Assembly (NCBI RefSeq): GCF_031877795.1
Contig: NC_133933.1
Span: forward strand, 22,596,029 to 22,660,028
Length of the DNA: 64,000 nt
Reading direction: 5' to 3'
Origin: Strix aluco
Lineage: Eukaryota; Chordata; Aves; Strigiformes; Strigidae
Shown here: positions 50,901-62,945 of the stretch, one piece after another
Layout: each line of letters starts with the position of its first letter
Position numbering within the stretch: position 1 is the stretch's first letter
Translations under genes and position numbers: made by a program
Notes under the pieces: generated by a model
Databases searched by the model: none
Seen by the model: only the letters and a program-made list of their open reading frames with translations
Told to the model about the DNA's origin: nothing

Positions 50901-51764
50901 AGCTTACCTTCTAGCAGGTAATGAATGAACAAAAATTTTGAGGACTTGAAGGCTTTCTGCCTGTGTCAGATTCACAGGTGGCTTAGAAGTATACCACTCC
51001 CTCAGACTCAGCCTGAATCCCTTGCTCTAGCAAAATTCCTCTTGAGATTAGGGTGTTTTTGTAAAGTTCAGATGGTTGTTCCTAACCTGCAGGTTATCTC
51101 CTTCCCTTCAGGCCCTGTTCTTTGGTGAATGTCAAACTGCATGCAAGATCAGTGACTTCTAAATCATGTAAACAGGAAATGTCGACCAGACATTAAAATT
51201 GTTGCTTGAGGATGCATACTGACTGTCCTCATAAACACAAACACCAGATTAGCAGAGCCAAGGCAATCTTTCAGAAAGAATTACAGCTCTCTTTTGCAGC
51301 TCTTTAACAGATTAAGTTGTTTTTCCCCAGTCAACTTCATTGGCAGCACTATCCATAATTCTAATGAAATTCAGATGATAATCCAGCTGGAGGTCTTGAT
51401 AGCACCTCTGCCTGTGGCCATACTTGACTCTCTGGCCTGGAGGAATGCAGAGGAAAATTGTATTAGCCTGTCTTTCAAAGGCAAGGAATTAGACTTGTGA
51501 ACATTGCTGTCTAAAGTGTGTCAGTACATCATTTGTTTACTATTAAGCAATTGCCAGAACAATGCAGGTAAATGAGCAGGAAAATTTATAGCCTCAGTTA
51601 CTCCTAGTTGCTCTTTACTGGTGAAGTGCCATAAAAACAAAGGAGAAGGAAACAGAAGAAGCTGACACTCAAATGAAGCACAAGGAGTCACATGCTGCAG
51701 GGAACAAAGGCACAGAGAAGTAGAATATAGCATTTGTCTTATTCGCATATTTTCACTTTTGCTA
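47901..51764. other. non-coding stretch
   Basis: At 48959-48979 a 7-bp unit (cagagcc) occurs three times. The last copy forms a 7-bp hairpin stem with gctctgg at 48982-48988. A small CpG-dense word (gtcgtcgcgtcgtag) lies near 48767-48781. The 120-codon minus-strand ORF at 48809-49171 is not recognised. Nothing else is supportable. Confidence 0.45.
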
Positions 51765-52110
51765 TTGCTTCTATAGAGATCTATAAAATCATGAAGGGCA
51801 GGTGGACGATAAATACTATACAATGGTTCATTGTGCTTTCTTGTACCAGAACAAGAAATTAAACTTGTAATTAGGAAGCTCTCCACAAGCCGAAGGAGGT
51901 GGTTCTTCACACACTGTGCAAGAAATCTGTAAAACTCCTTGATGGAAGAAATTGTAGATACAAACCTTTACAGAGGTTCAAAAAGCAACTGGACAACTTC
52001 ATGGAGGAAAAGAACCCATGAGGGGCTTTTGACAGCAACTCCTCACTCAGAAAGCCTGTATGTAAGCTTCTGGGTAGGAGGAAGGCAGCCAGTGTTGAGA
52101 GAAGTTAGTT
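51765..52110 (+). mobile_element. CR1 LINE fragment
   Basis: 'tctataaaatcatgaagggc', 'ttcttcacacactgtgcaag', 'aactccttgatggaagaa', 'tttacagaggttcaaaaagc' and 'tggaggaaaagaacccatga' are consecutive CR1 phrases from the end of ORF2 into the 3' UTR. A plus-strand ORF of 123 codons (51939-52310) crosses this and is not a host gene. It is followed about 150 bp later by another CR1 segment. Confidence 0.8.
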
Positions 52111-52254
52111 ATTCTGGATGGTTTGGTGGTGGTGAGGCCAAACCTGGGTTGCTGTGTGTGCTCTTGGCTCCCCCTCCCAGGTCGAGGGGGATGTGGGGAA
52201 ACTGGCAGGGCCCAGTGGGGGCTGCCGGTGTGTTCAGGGGCCCACAGGACACAC

Positions 52255-52508
52255 ACCCTCAGAGAGATGGAAGCAGCTGGGCTTGCTTAGGCTGGGGAAG
52301 AGGTGTCTGAGAGGTGAACTAGTGGTGGCCTAGAGCCCCCCAATGAGAGATACAAAGACGGCAGATACTTCTCACAGTAGCAGACAAAACAAGAGGTGGT
52401 GGCCACAGTTCGCTGTTTGGGAGGCCCAGGCTGGACTTTAGGGAAGACATTTTCACCAGGAGACCTGCAGAGGGGACTTCCAGCCAACATTTCCATGATT
52501 CTATGAGT
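52255..52508 (+). mobile_element. CR1 LINE 3' fragment with terminal repeat
   Basis: 'gctgggcttgcttaggctgg' followed by 'ggaagagg' and, later, 'ggctggactttagggaagac' match the CR1 3' part. The end 'gaggggacttccagccaac' followed by 'catgattctatgag' (52472-52508) is the CR1 3' terminus with its short terminal repeat word. Sequence between these blocks is shortened, so the copy is internally deleted. It may be a second insertion next to the fragment at 51765. Confidence 0.75.
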
Positions 52509-54777
52509 ATCAGTTCCAAAACTGAACACTTGCATTTTGCAGGACCCCCAAAAAAGTGGTGAGGGCTTTCTGAGACAAAATCTAGAGAGAGCAAATCTAA
52601 TACGATAGCTGCAGGCACCTCCTTCTTATTATCCCCTGTTTTGTACTGACACCGTTACCGGTTTCCAGTGAGACAGTCTGTTATTTATTCACCTCATTAA
52701 AAAGACCATTCTCAGTGTCACTGGGATGACACTGTTCTTTGTATTTTAACAGAATCAACACAGTCACATCATGTTCCAATAAATAGGCCCTGACCTCTAA
52801 CAGCTGTGTGCAAAATAAATGAGCACCTGCTAGGAAGCTGGGTGCATGTTGTCTCGGCCTCCCCTGGTCAAGCATTCACAGGCTATTTTGGGCCCCAGTC
52901 CACTTCCAGTTCAGCATGAATGAACTTATCAAGCCATGGTCCTAAAGCATCTCACTATTCACAATATTAATATTATGTTCATAAAATATAGGGGTACCAA
53001 CTGGAGTACCCAACCCTCTCATGCCAGCTGAGACACAGACTCAGAGCAAAACGGCCAACACGCTCCTGAAGAGTCTCCAAGGCAGAGCACAGGCTGGCTG
53101 GGGGCTAAAAGCAGGAGCTACCAGACAAGCGAACATGAGAGCGGCACATGTCAGCCTACGCGCTGCCAACTTTTGTTTAAGCATTCGCGCTTCCTGAGAA
53201 GGATTTCAAGTGAGATCCGGGGGTGTGCTGGGGGAGCTCCTCCCAGCCACAGAGAGCATCATGAGACTCTGTTTGCTGAGGGAAGTATAACAAGCAAGGG
53301 AAAAAGAGCAAAATAGGATGATATGAAGAGCTTGGTAATGAACATATGTAAGTTCAAGGATATACAGTGGAAAGAGAAGACCATTTTTGTTTGATAAAAA
53401 AGAGAGCATCAAAGGAGATATGTACAGAAGGAATAACACCATCCTCTCCTAGACCTCTTCCTGGGGCTGATAAGCTCTGGTGAGTGTATAGGGAGTTGCC
53501 CCTCACCTTTTGTAGAACATTTCTGTGGTTCATCCATCCTTCAGCCTCACTGATAGGGCTAAAAAAAGCTTGTCTGCAACTTCTTGGTGGTGATTTTTTG
53601 GACTTCTGTCAATTAGCAACTAGAAGATATCATATGTTCCCTTTACTGTCTGTTAGGATGGAACCTATTTCTGGCTGAAGTGTCTCAACTGACTTCAGAT
53701 AATGGTGTCCTGGAGATGAAATACTTCATAACCCTGGAACGTCCTAGAGATTTCCTTATGTGCCTTCCTCAGCCTGACTAAATGAGATGTTAAAATACGG
53801 GAAAGGCTTTTCAGAGGAAAACATTTATGGGAAAATATAGGTAAAATGGGGAATCTCTCCCCGCTTCTGCTCCCACTGGTGCAGGATAGCTTTTGGCATA
53901 TTCAATAGCAAGTGTTTCGTCCAGACAGGTTTTATATTACCTAGTATTTATACTGTTTGAGATGACTCTACATTTCTCTGAGATTCTATTGTGAGGGAGT
54001 TTCTGTGGTATTATTTTTTATTTGGATTCCTCTCACGAGGACAGATGAGCTCAAGTTAAACAGTCTGCACCCAGAATTTGAAGACGTGATGATTTTGGAC
54101 CTCAGGTTCCCCAGGCCAAGTAGCCCTGCTCTAGATCAAATGTTTGATTTCCTTAATGTCCATGATATTCAGATCTGAGGGCTTTAAGCCTGCTTCTACA
54201 TTGATGTGTCATTTCTCTTTATTACAGCTCTCCTGTGCTAGCGTAGAAACTTTAATGGAGGAGCCACAGGCTACCACTGGCAGCCGCAGTCCTGCTGTTT
54301 GAGGAGCAATCAATCAGACAGCAGTGGAACATCACATCTCATATTCTGGACAGGCAGGCTCTTCAAAATGTTTTCCAAGAAAATTATCTGCACAGAGTTC
54401 TGTAAAAATCTAATTCCACCCCATTAACCAATGGCTTATAACCAGCCCAGGAAAAAAAAAAAACCAGGTATAATAGCCATATGACAAATGCACTAGTACT
54501 TAGTCAATTCATTTATCTATCCACTAAATGGATGCTTTAAACCCAAAAGCCTCACCCCTTTAACCTCCCTGGGTAATGTTTCCAGATGACATGCCAAACG
54601 TATCCATTTTATAAAACCACATTAAAATTAGAGATGGTGGGTCATCTTGGTTAAGTAGGATTGTTTCATAAAGAATAATGCTGAAATTGTATTAACAAAG
54701 CTTCAAGAGCTTTTTGACATAAAAAGGACTGATACTTGCTCTCCATTTTGCTCTAACCAACTTGCTTATTATATGCA
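52509..54777. other. non-coding stretch, nothing supportable
   Basis: 12 A at 54452-54463 is the only simple feature. ORFs stay under 80 codons apart from a 99-codon frame reaching in from the CR1 segment. Confidence 0.5.
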
Positions 54778-54910
54778 TCTCAGCTCAGAGCCCCAGTTTT
54801 GTACTGAGGTACCCATTGTACAAAGATGGAAGAGAAAGGTGGCCCATGTTGCCAGCAACCCAGCCCAGTGTGAGATATAAGACAACAGAGATGCTACCTC
54901 ACAGGGCAGC
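54778..54910 (+). repeat. possible relic of an old SINE-type repeat
   Basis: 'cagctcagagccccagtttt', 'acccattgtacaaag' and 'gccagcaacccag', then a 'gatataagacaacagag' stretch, follow the order of an amniote repeat with cagctcagcgcccc, a cattgtac block and an aagacaagacag block, often joined to a MIR-type core. It is very diverged, and the assignment from memory is tentative. Confidence 0.35.
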
Positions 54911-56044
54911 CGTGCTCGAAGTAGTGGGTCAGAGCTGAGTTACGTGCTTGGCAGTATGTTTAGCACATGCCATCGGTCTAATTCTCACTGAGTTTTCCAT
55001 AGATCTTATGACAGAAGAATTTTAGGAAAGAATTTATAGGATGCCCTTGAACGTGATGTCGTGGTGTTTAAACAGAGGAGCTCCTTTGCTGCATGGTGCA
55101 GAGTGGAAAGAACGTCTAGTCAACGAGACTGTTGTCCTTTGCTAAATGGAGACATCTGGATTGCATGAAAAGAGGCCACAAAAGGCCTTAGAGGCAAAGG
55201 TAAGAAATTAGGTTTTGGTGCTGCTGACAGAGGAGTTTTCAAAGCAGTGTCAGGGAGTGGTGATGGTGCAGGAGTAGTGGGGTCACCCCTTTTGTGCTCC
55301 TCAGTGCTGTGCTCTCTGCCTTCTCTGCCTTTGCACGGCATCCTACCCAAGTGACCCACACTCTCTCTGTCGAATATGCCTCCACAGACTGTTCTTTTGA
55401 GTAGCATCTTAGATGGGCTCTGATGTTCCTACCCAAACTATGAAGGTTTTGTCTTATTCCAAGTCAAACAAACAAACTCCCAGACATAAGAATTGCTGTG
55501 CTGTATGAAACCATACAGCCTACTATCCTGTCCCAAACAGTGGCAAAAAAACCCCAGATGTTTGGGGAGGGTTTATGTGAATAAGCTGGTATTGGACATC
55601 CACCTGCTATTATAATGCACACCCTCTCTGCACTTGTTGTCATTACTACTTACGGGAACAGAAAGGAGCAGAGGAGAAGAAGGTAGATCAGCCAACCTGC
55701 TGTGGTTATGCAAAAACCCAGGGGTGTTGCAAGGAGTCTGGAAGTGGAGTTCTCTCAACGTGTCCCACACCGTGGCCTCTCTGCTCCTTAGCTTTTCACG
55801 TCAGAAATCTGTAAAAAGCTGGAATCAGGAGTGATCCCTATCCTGAATGTATTAGGGAAGTGGGATATTCAAAACCATTGAGACTGTCAGATTTACAACC
55901 CAGGAAAGTCACTGGGACACAGAAGAGCAGCTCCTGAGAACGGGGTCAGTTGTAACCAATGTCAGAGGCTGGATGCACTTCAGGGAGAATGCAGATCAGA
56001 GAATGAGAATGCAATACTCATTAGAAAGAAAATATATCACAAAT
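54911..56044. other. non-coding stretch
   Basis: At 55515-55560 'cagcctactatcctgtccca' followed by 'aacagtggc' hints at another old amniote repeat, but too little matches for a call. ORFs are at most 95 codons. Confidence 0.4.
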
Positions 56045-56165
56045 ACTAGGTTTGCCTAGGAAGACTGTGGAATCTTTACCGTTTGAGATATTTAAAATAT
56101 GCTTAGGATGATCTAGAAGTACTTGCTCTTGCCTCAGCCTAGGAGGTGGAGGTTGGTGGTGTCCT
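56045..56165 (+). mobile_element. CR1 LINE 3' fragment
   Basis: 'ggtttgcctaggaagactgt', then 'ggaatctttacc', 'gatatttaaaatatgcttag' and 'cttgcctcagcctaggaggt' follow the CR1 3' UTR in order. The terminal repeat is lost. It is an older copy than the fragment at 38181, judging by divergence. Confidence 0.65.
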
Positions 56166-59100
56166 GAGCTGGCTGCTGACCCTTCATTATCTGAGTCTCT
56201 GGCATCAAATACTAGCTTCCTGTGCCCACAACATGTCACTGAGAAAATGAACTGGACTCTTTTTTTTCCCTGGGAGTCTTAATACCCTGTGTGAGTTGAT
56301 GCCACCAAAGCATTTTTATTGCAGTCTGCTGTGGGGATTTGTGGTCAGCCATTTGAATGCAAGCTGCCCTCACTGAACTTACATGGACAAATATTTACCT
56401 GCAGCAGAGCACAGGCAACTGTAGCTGCAGGCTCCTCTTTATTTATAGCTCACTAGCGCAGGCAAGCTGCAGTCTGCCTGTCTTTGGTCACCTGCTCGTA
56501 TCTGAGGTTAACACACGAGTAAGCAGTAACTTCCTAAAGGCTAAACTGTATTTGCAGAAAAGATCACTTTATCCCAGTCACCGCTATGGACAGATATAAA
56601 GTAATCCCTACAGACATCTGAAGGCTAAGCCTGCTTATCTGATGGTGTGAGGTCAGACAGAGGGACTGATAGAGGTATGTGTTTATAATAACAATTGTGA
56701 TTGCTCTGCAGAAAGACATCCCTCAAAGGGTTTCTTCAAAATACTGTCAGGTCAAAACACAGATTCCTGAGAAAATTAGGGTTTTAATAATGTATCATCT
56801 CCTATCAGGATACTTTTAATCACCCAAACACAAAATAGCTGTGAGATTTTCTTAGAGAGCTGAAGCTTATCAGATGTCCTCTTGCAGGGTTAAGCTGATT
56901 AGCTCAATGGCTAGGAAGGAAATTCTCCCCACCAGGCACACTTAGTACCCACCGGTACTAAGGTCTTACCCAGTCCCTGTGGCTGGGCCACGCTGTGGTG
57001 GACCCAGAGCCAAGCATGGGCTGACAGGCCAGCCGGTGCTCAGGTCCAGTTGGCTGCTGCCTTTCCCAATTAAAGAGCTGGGTTATCCCTGCCTTCCCCT
57101 TCATCAGGCCTCCTGGCTCTCCACAGAGGGACGTGCCCACTGTCGTGCTGTCAAATTCGGCTGACCTTGGCCAATGGGTTCCAGATTTGCTGGGGAACAA
57201 CCGAAGGGGAAACAGATGGACAAACAGCATGAGAGCGTAAGCTTCGCTTCCTCAGAAAACCAGGCTAAACTGTCCTTCTTGGTTTAGAATAGCAAATACA
57301 CATTTGCATGTGCACAGCAACTGCTTGCTACAGCCTCATGTCTCTTTTGGCTTCAAAGCCGTGAAAGCCCTAAGAAGTATTGCCATACCTGCTACTCCTA
57401 GCTCTGGCAACTGAACTGCTCTCCTTCAAGAATTCTGGTTGCATTGTCCAGAACTCTGCTACAGGGCATACCTTGTCATGTGGTGGACCTTCTCCTCTCC
57501 TCCTTCCCCACCATCCTCACCGGCTCTGACTCCAGCCCTGAAGATTGCAGCCATTCTGCTTCTGCATCACACAGAGGGATTGCCTCCGAGACAAGGTAAC
57601 TCAGCTGTAGCTGGAATACAGCTGTGGATTATGTTGTAGTAGCCAAGCACTGCACGCTTGTAACAAGCACCACAGGGTTTTCTCAATAATAAATATTGAT
57701 AATGTATATAATATGATAATTAATTTTGCAATAAACATTAATCACAATATCCCTGCAAAATGTCATAAAGAGAGGAATCTAAATTAATATCTCATTGACC
57801 CAAAGCAGCTTGGGCTTCCCTCTGGGTATTAGTTCCTTCCAGTTCCTCAACCATGCAGATTCACCAACGGTATCTGGCCTTTGGAGCAGAAGCAGGTTGG
57901 TCAGTAAGATGAGGGCTGGAGGTAGAGAAAGCTCCCAGGTTCACAGCAGCTTGCAAGGTGAAGTGGACTCAGCAGGAGAGGAAAAGGGAGAGGGGTCTAT
58001 CTGTGGGTGGTAGATGCTGGAAGAGAGGGGCAGTCAAGGTAGGCAGAGAGCACATTTTGGAGCAGGTTGATGGGCTTCCCTTTGAAAAAAACTAGGCTCA
58101 GGCTTAAGAGTGACAAATTTCTGCACAATTTGTGTTACACCAAGGAATCCAGGTTTTTAAGAGGGTCCTTCAAAACAGCTGCTTTCCTGGCTCCTTGTAA
58201 GCAGTATCCTGGCTGCTTGGTCCCTGCAGTGACTAATACCTGTACTTGGCCTGGAGTCTCCGTAGTTCTCCCTGTCCCCAGCACAGCTGCCTTACAGTCT
58301 TGGGCAGAACGAGTTTCACCGGGCTGAGTGGAGGTGAGGAACTGGTGCACAGCAGTGAGTGGCTCATCCTCATCAGAACAGGCAGGAGCAGTCCTGTGAC
58401 CAGCTGAAGAGGTAAGGCAATGTGTTTCATTATTTCTCTCCTGCGTGCACGTGGAAGCAATGCAAACTCTGGCATAACCCTGGACTATGTTACTCACCAG
58501 AAGTCACTTGATGGTGGGATTTGGCAACCAGCCAGTTCCACAGACTGTTTCCTTCTTACAGCCACGATAATTTCATCTTCCCTATAAACATCTGCAAATT
58601 ATCCTCCTTCAAATCCCACCTTTAAACTCCCCTTTGCTGGGATGCCAGTGAGAACTGTGGCTCATCCCACAGCCTCTGATGGTATCTGCCCTTATCTCAT
58701 TTTCTCTTTTTTTCTTCCTTTTGCTTCCCTCTCTGAAAGAAAGCATGCTAGATCTCAACATGATTCTTGAATGCTGTTTACTCCCAATCTGTGTTATTTC
58801 CATTTCTATGCCTGAGAATACAAGCTACTGTTGGAGCCCAGTCTGAAAGAAAATATCCCAGCATATGGTCGGTAAATGCAGCATGCTCAGCTCTCTTGTC
58901 TCTAAATCCTGTTTCCCAGCGCTTCTTCGGGGAATCAACACTGATGAAATGTGCCAGTATATTTCACTGCATTTGGAGGATCTGCAGATCATCCTTCAGA
59001 AAAGTGGAAGCATGAAAAAGTAACTGAGTAACCAAGAGCAGTTTACTGTATGGTGCAAACTGCGAGTACACTTTGAAATGGTTAAAACCCATCTATAGGT

Positions 59101-59678
59101 AATAGATACCCCAGTGAATCCTGTACCCTTTAATCCCTTTGCAAACAGCAGTTAACGGCATTTGGATAAACATCTGCTGGAAGTGTGAATGAGAGCCGCT
59201 GAATTCATATCTGAGTGCAAGACTTCTTCAGGGTTTCCCAAGAGTTACAATCAAACAATCTCAGACTCCAACCCCTCTCCCTCAGACATGGTGACTGATC
59301 ATGTTTCTTCAAGCCAACATTTATTTTCTCTCTGGATGGTGAGTCTTGCGTTGGGATGATCTCCTCTGGTACAACTGACGAGGTTACCAAGCCCCGCTCC
59401 CCTGGCTGCCCAGCTGATGAGATGGCTCAGTGGGCCCTGGTGCAGCTCTTGAGGGGGCTAAAGTTGGCAGCCTCATGTTTTCATGGTGAGCAAGCACCAG
59501 TCCTGCTCTACAGCAGCAAGGTTTGAGCAGACAATGTAGGATCCACCTCACTAGCCCAATGCAAGCCACCTTTGTGTGATACCAGGACCCCATAACCCAA
59601 GAAGCTGGAAATGTTTTGGATTTTTCCCAAGAAAATTTTCACATTTTAACTTGATCCCATGAGCTTCTTACTGTACAG
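56166..59678. other. non-coding stretch
   Basis: A very AT-rich segment at about 57675-57790 carries about ten TAAT/ATTA words in roughly 110 bp, as homeodomain-bound enhancers often do, though plain AT-richness would also explain it. The 120-codon minus-strand ORF at 58135-58497 is not recognised. No repeats were called. Confidence 0.45.
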
Positions 59679-59738
59679 AAAAAAAACCCAAAAAAAACAA
59701 AAAAACAAAAAACAAACCAAACAAAAACCAAACAAACA
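59679..59738 (+). repeat. A-rich low-complexity tract
   Basis: About 60 bp of A runs broken by single or paired C (aaaaaacaaaaaacaaacc type). It could be the decayed tail of a retroposon, but no body or target-site duplication is recognisable upstream. Confidence 0.8.
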
Positions 59739-59912
59739 GTCCAAAGCTAACATGAACAAACATCTCTCCTTTTTGTCCCCCCAGAATGCAACTCAGTATT
59801 CTTCTGACCCCTTGCCTAGAAGGCAAGAGCCGATGTTGTCCTCATGAACCTTCTTTTTGGCCAGTGTGCCAAAAGCAGGTTTGACAGGACTGGAGATTGC
59901 AGCCTCCTATTG

Positions 59913-59970
59913 GAAATGAAATGAAATGAAATGAAATGAAATGAAATGAAATGAAATGAAATGAAATGAA
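59913..59970 (+). repeat. (GAAAT)n pentanucleotide microsatellite, (TTTCA)n on the minus strand
   Basis: Eleven to twelve uninterrupted GAAAT units (58 bp). The complement is (ATTTC)n, the same cycle as (TTTCA)n. It gives a spurious repetitive minus-strand ORF. Lack of interruptions suggests a young, length-variable locus. Confidence 0.95.
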
Positions 59971-62925
59971 AAGCCCTGCCAAAGCCAGTAGTGACTAATC
60001 CACTCAAATAATTACTTATGGGACAGATGATGATGATTTTCAGAACCCAATATTCCCTGAGAACTGCTGTCACTGAAAACATTCTGCAAATTTGTCAGTG
60101 TGCCCTCCACGTAGGTCCCAGATTTCTTTGCTTCTTCCCTTTCCCATTCCAAACCAGTATCACTCTGTGTTTTTCAAAGAGCATATTTTTAGCTCCTGAG
60201 AGGAAAAAAAGGGCTAATACTGTGAGATTTTTCCTCTGTACAGGTAACAGAAATTATAGTGTGCAGCTGGGATTGCTCCCCTCATATGGAACTGGCGATC
60301 ATTCCCCACCGACATTTCTTGCCAGTTAATTAAAAAGCGCTGTCTCCCTGGAGGGCTGTCCACACAAGGCCTTTTGGCCCAAATTTTCCAGGTGGTTTAG
60401 TTCCACTGGTGGGATCACGAGGGGGGCCACCAGCACAGATGCTGACTCCAGACAACATCAATCATGAGCTTGGGCTGAGAATCATTCACCACTCAAAGCA
60501 AATAGGGCTAGGGGAGAAAAAGAAAGGGGGAAGGTTACATCCACAATAAAAATCAGCATCTAAGATCAAATCTGTGCCTCAGTGTCAGCATCAGGCTGAA
60601 TTATTAAAGCTGAAATTATCTTTTAAGGCTAATTTTCCTTTCCTTGCTTGTGTTAAGTGGATCCTGCCTAGCAACAGAGGTGACCTCTCGAGCTTCTAGC
60701 AGTGTTTCACGTGGCTCTGTTTGCTCGCTGTCTGCAGCTCCTTCCCATCCAGACAGCCGAATGAGAATAGCCAGTTTCTCTTTCTCTTCTCATCAGTATT
60801 ATCCTCCAATTGCTATGTGACAGCCCTGCTTTGTGGCATTTCAAGTTATAAACACTGTCAAGGAAGATTTAAATCCCCCAGAAAACAATTCATCTTTAAA
60901 TAAAAATAAGTATCTATGAATCACTCCTTTTAAAAATAAGCACTTATCAGAATTCACACTGTTTCAGGGTAGGAAAAGCTTCTGTTTGCCTCTAACAAAA
61001 TCAGGGTAACTCTGTGACAGAAATGTCTGGTTTCCTTAACGTTTTCTTCCCTCTGCTTCAAGAAAGGATAAAGCCCAGACCACTATGGTACCAGACAGTC
61101 CCAGACGTTTTCTTTGCATCTCTCTTCCAGATCAGGGTGGATTTAATCTAAGCTCTTAATTACAGACCCCATTCTAAAAACTGTTCCCTGCTAAAATAAG
61201 GTACCAATTATGCACAGCTTCTCTGTGGTACCGGGGCATGCGGTGAGTTAATGAGTTCCCTCACATCTGGTACCGCCCCTACTGCCTTGCAAATCCCTGC
61301 CAGCAGACTACTCCGCCTGGGAATAGATTAACCCTATTAGCATCTGAACCGGTCTGCAGGCTATATTCAAGTATGTTCACAACTGCAACCTGAAATGTTT
61401 CACCTTCAGCTCCCAGGTCCCAGTGAGGGCCTCAGAGGGCAGGGTCAAGGCTGAAAATAGGAAAGATGTGGAAAATGTCTGCGAACAAAGCTTGGAATTG
61501 CTTTCCTTGATGCCTGCCAAAGTGCAAGGTGGTGTGCAGTGCAGGTCCCGAAAGCCTGCAGTCACAGCAAGCACAGGAGACAGGAGAAATAAACTGCACC
61601 TACTCATCACATCCCTGTCTATGCTGCTTCTGGAGTTTGAAGGGATGTTTATTCCTGACTTCTGTGACTGGATGCAACCCATTCCTTTACCTCCCTTCTG
61701 CTTTAATATATCAAACTGTACAGAAAAATAAGCTGAGATGGGTTTCCGCCATCATGCAGAGCACTAAGGGTGATTCGCTTGTAGGACCAACAGCAAACCC
61801 CTTGCATTCTGCTAGGCTTTTTCTTGGCGTAGACCCATTTGAGTGCCTTGTGGAGACCTTCTCTCCTGTTGATCATAGCACAGATGGCCTCCTCTTCCCT
61901 TCCCAGCCACAGCTCAGTCTTGCTACGGCTCCAACAGTTATATGTAAAACTAACAGGAGAGTAACATCAGGAAATTATTTCCTATATTTGCCTTTCCACT
62001 TGACATATGCTGGTTTCCAGAAATATGGAAAAAGATCGGTGTTAGTTGGAAAGCTGAGTCCTACTCAGCTGGTAGGAAAGAATTTCTCAATGCCATGGGT
62101 CTCAGATTGAGAGCTGCTGTCATGAGCCAAAAATTGATTTCTAAACTGCTCTGTCTCATGTTGAGTATTTATAATTCTACAACACTCTCCTAGAGAGGTG
62201 GAATGGCGTAGCTGAGCCCAGGCTTAAGTGGCTCCACAGAAGGCAAAGCAGTGGAGAATCAAGCACACTGTGCACAACAAGGAGGAACAATCTGTAAGAA
62301 ACTCCCAAATGCTGTTTTGCTTGAGGCAAGAAAATCATTGGGTTATGACATTACAGTGAGATATGCATAAAAGGCCTCTTTTATAAGGTGGTCTCCTGCC
62401 TTAACGTAGTGTCTCGGGCTATTTTCAAATGCACGGTTATTTCAGCTCACTGTGTGCTGTTTGCTTACTTTAAGCAGTGGTGTCAAGACAAATTTCTCTA
62501 GGTTTCAATTTAATTTATGTTTCTCAGCTTTGTTTCAGCATTACCTAGACTTCTGTGTTCAACAGCTAACTCAGAGCTGGAGCTTGCCACTGCCTACATG
62601 CAAATATAAGATCAGATTGTGGGTGTGGGCCGAAGAACTGAGAAACAGATAAAACAAACAAGATGCGTAGCAGTAATTTAACAGCTAAGACAAGGGCTAA
62701 GGATCATTTGCCCTCAAGTGTGATGAGTCAATGTAGACAGAGCTATGCCACACAAAAGAGAACCTCCCACGTTACCCAGAATAAAAATCCACGAATAATG
62801 AAGTCTTGATTAACTTAAATTGATCATTTAGCAACCATCTCTTGTTCGATCCCAATTGGTTTGCTGACGCTTTGCTCACGGGTGTATGCAGTGAGTCACT
62901 GCACCCTAACCTCCACCCCTCCACA
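59971..62925. other. non-coding stretch
   Basis: A 193-codon plus-strand ORF at 61529-62110 is the longest outside the ANKRD9-like gene and the GC-rich stretch. It has no recognisable domain, a 102-codon frame overlaps its start on the same strand, and a frame of this length is expected about once in 64 kb. AT-rich sequence at 60590-60680 includes ttaagtgg, an NKX2-type word. No repeats were called. Confidence 0.45.
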
Positions 62926-62945
62926 CCCACCCAGCCCCCCACCCC
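62926..62945 (-). other. potential G-quadruplex motif on the minus strand
   Basis: The plus strand has four C runs of 3, 3, 6 and 4 separated by loops of 1, 2 and 1 bases. The minus strand therefore fits the classical four-G-tract quadruplex pattern with very short loops. It lies in a C-rich section from about 62901. Whether it has a function is unknown. Confidence 0.75.

Noticed and set aside
51939..52310. 123-codon plus-strand ORF
   Set aside because: Lies across CR1 LINE segments, not a host gene.
59816..60082. Minus-strand ORF with repeated FISFH
   Set aside because: Translation of the GAAAT microsatellite.
61529..62110. 193-codon plus-strand ORF
   Set aside because: No domain, unremarkable composition, an overlapping frame on the same strand, and a length expected about once by chance in 64 kb.
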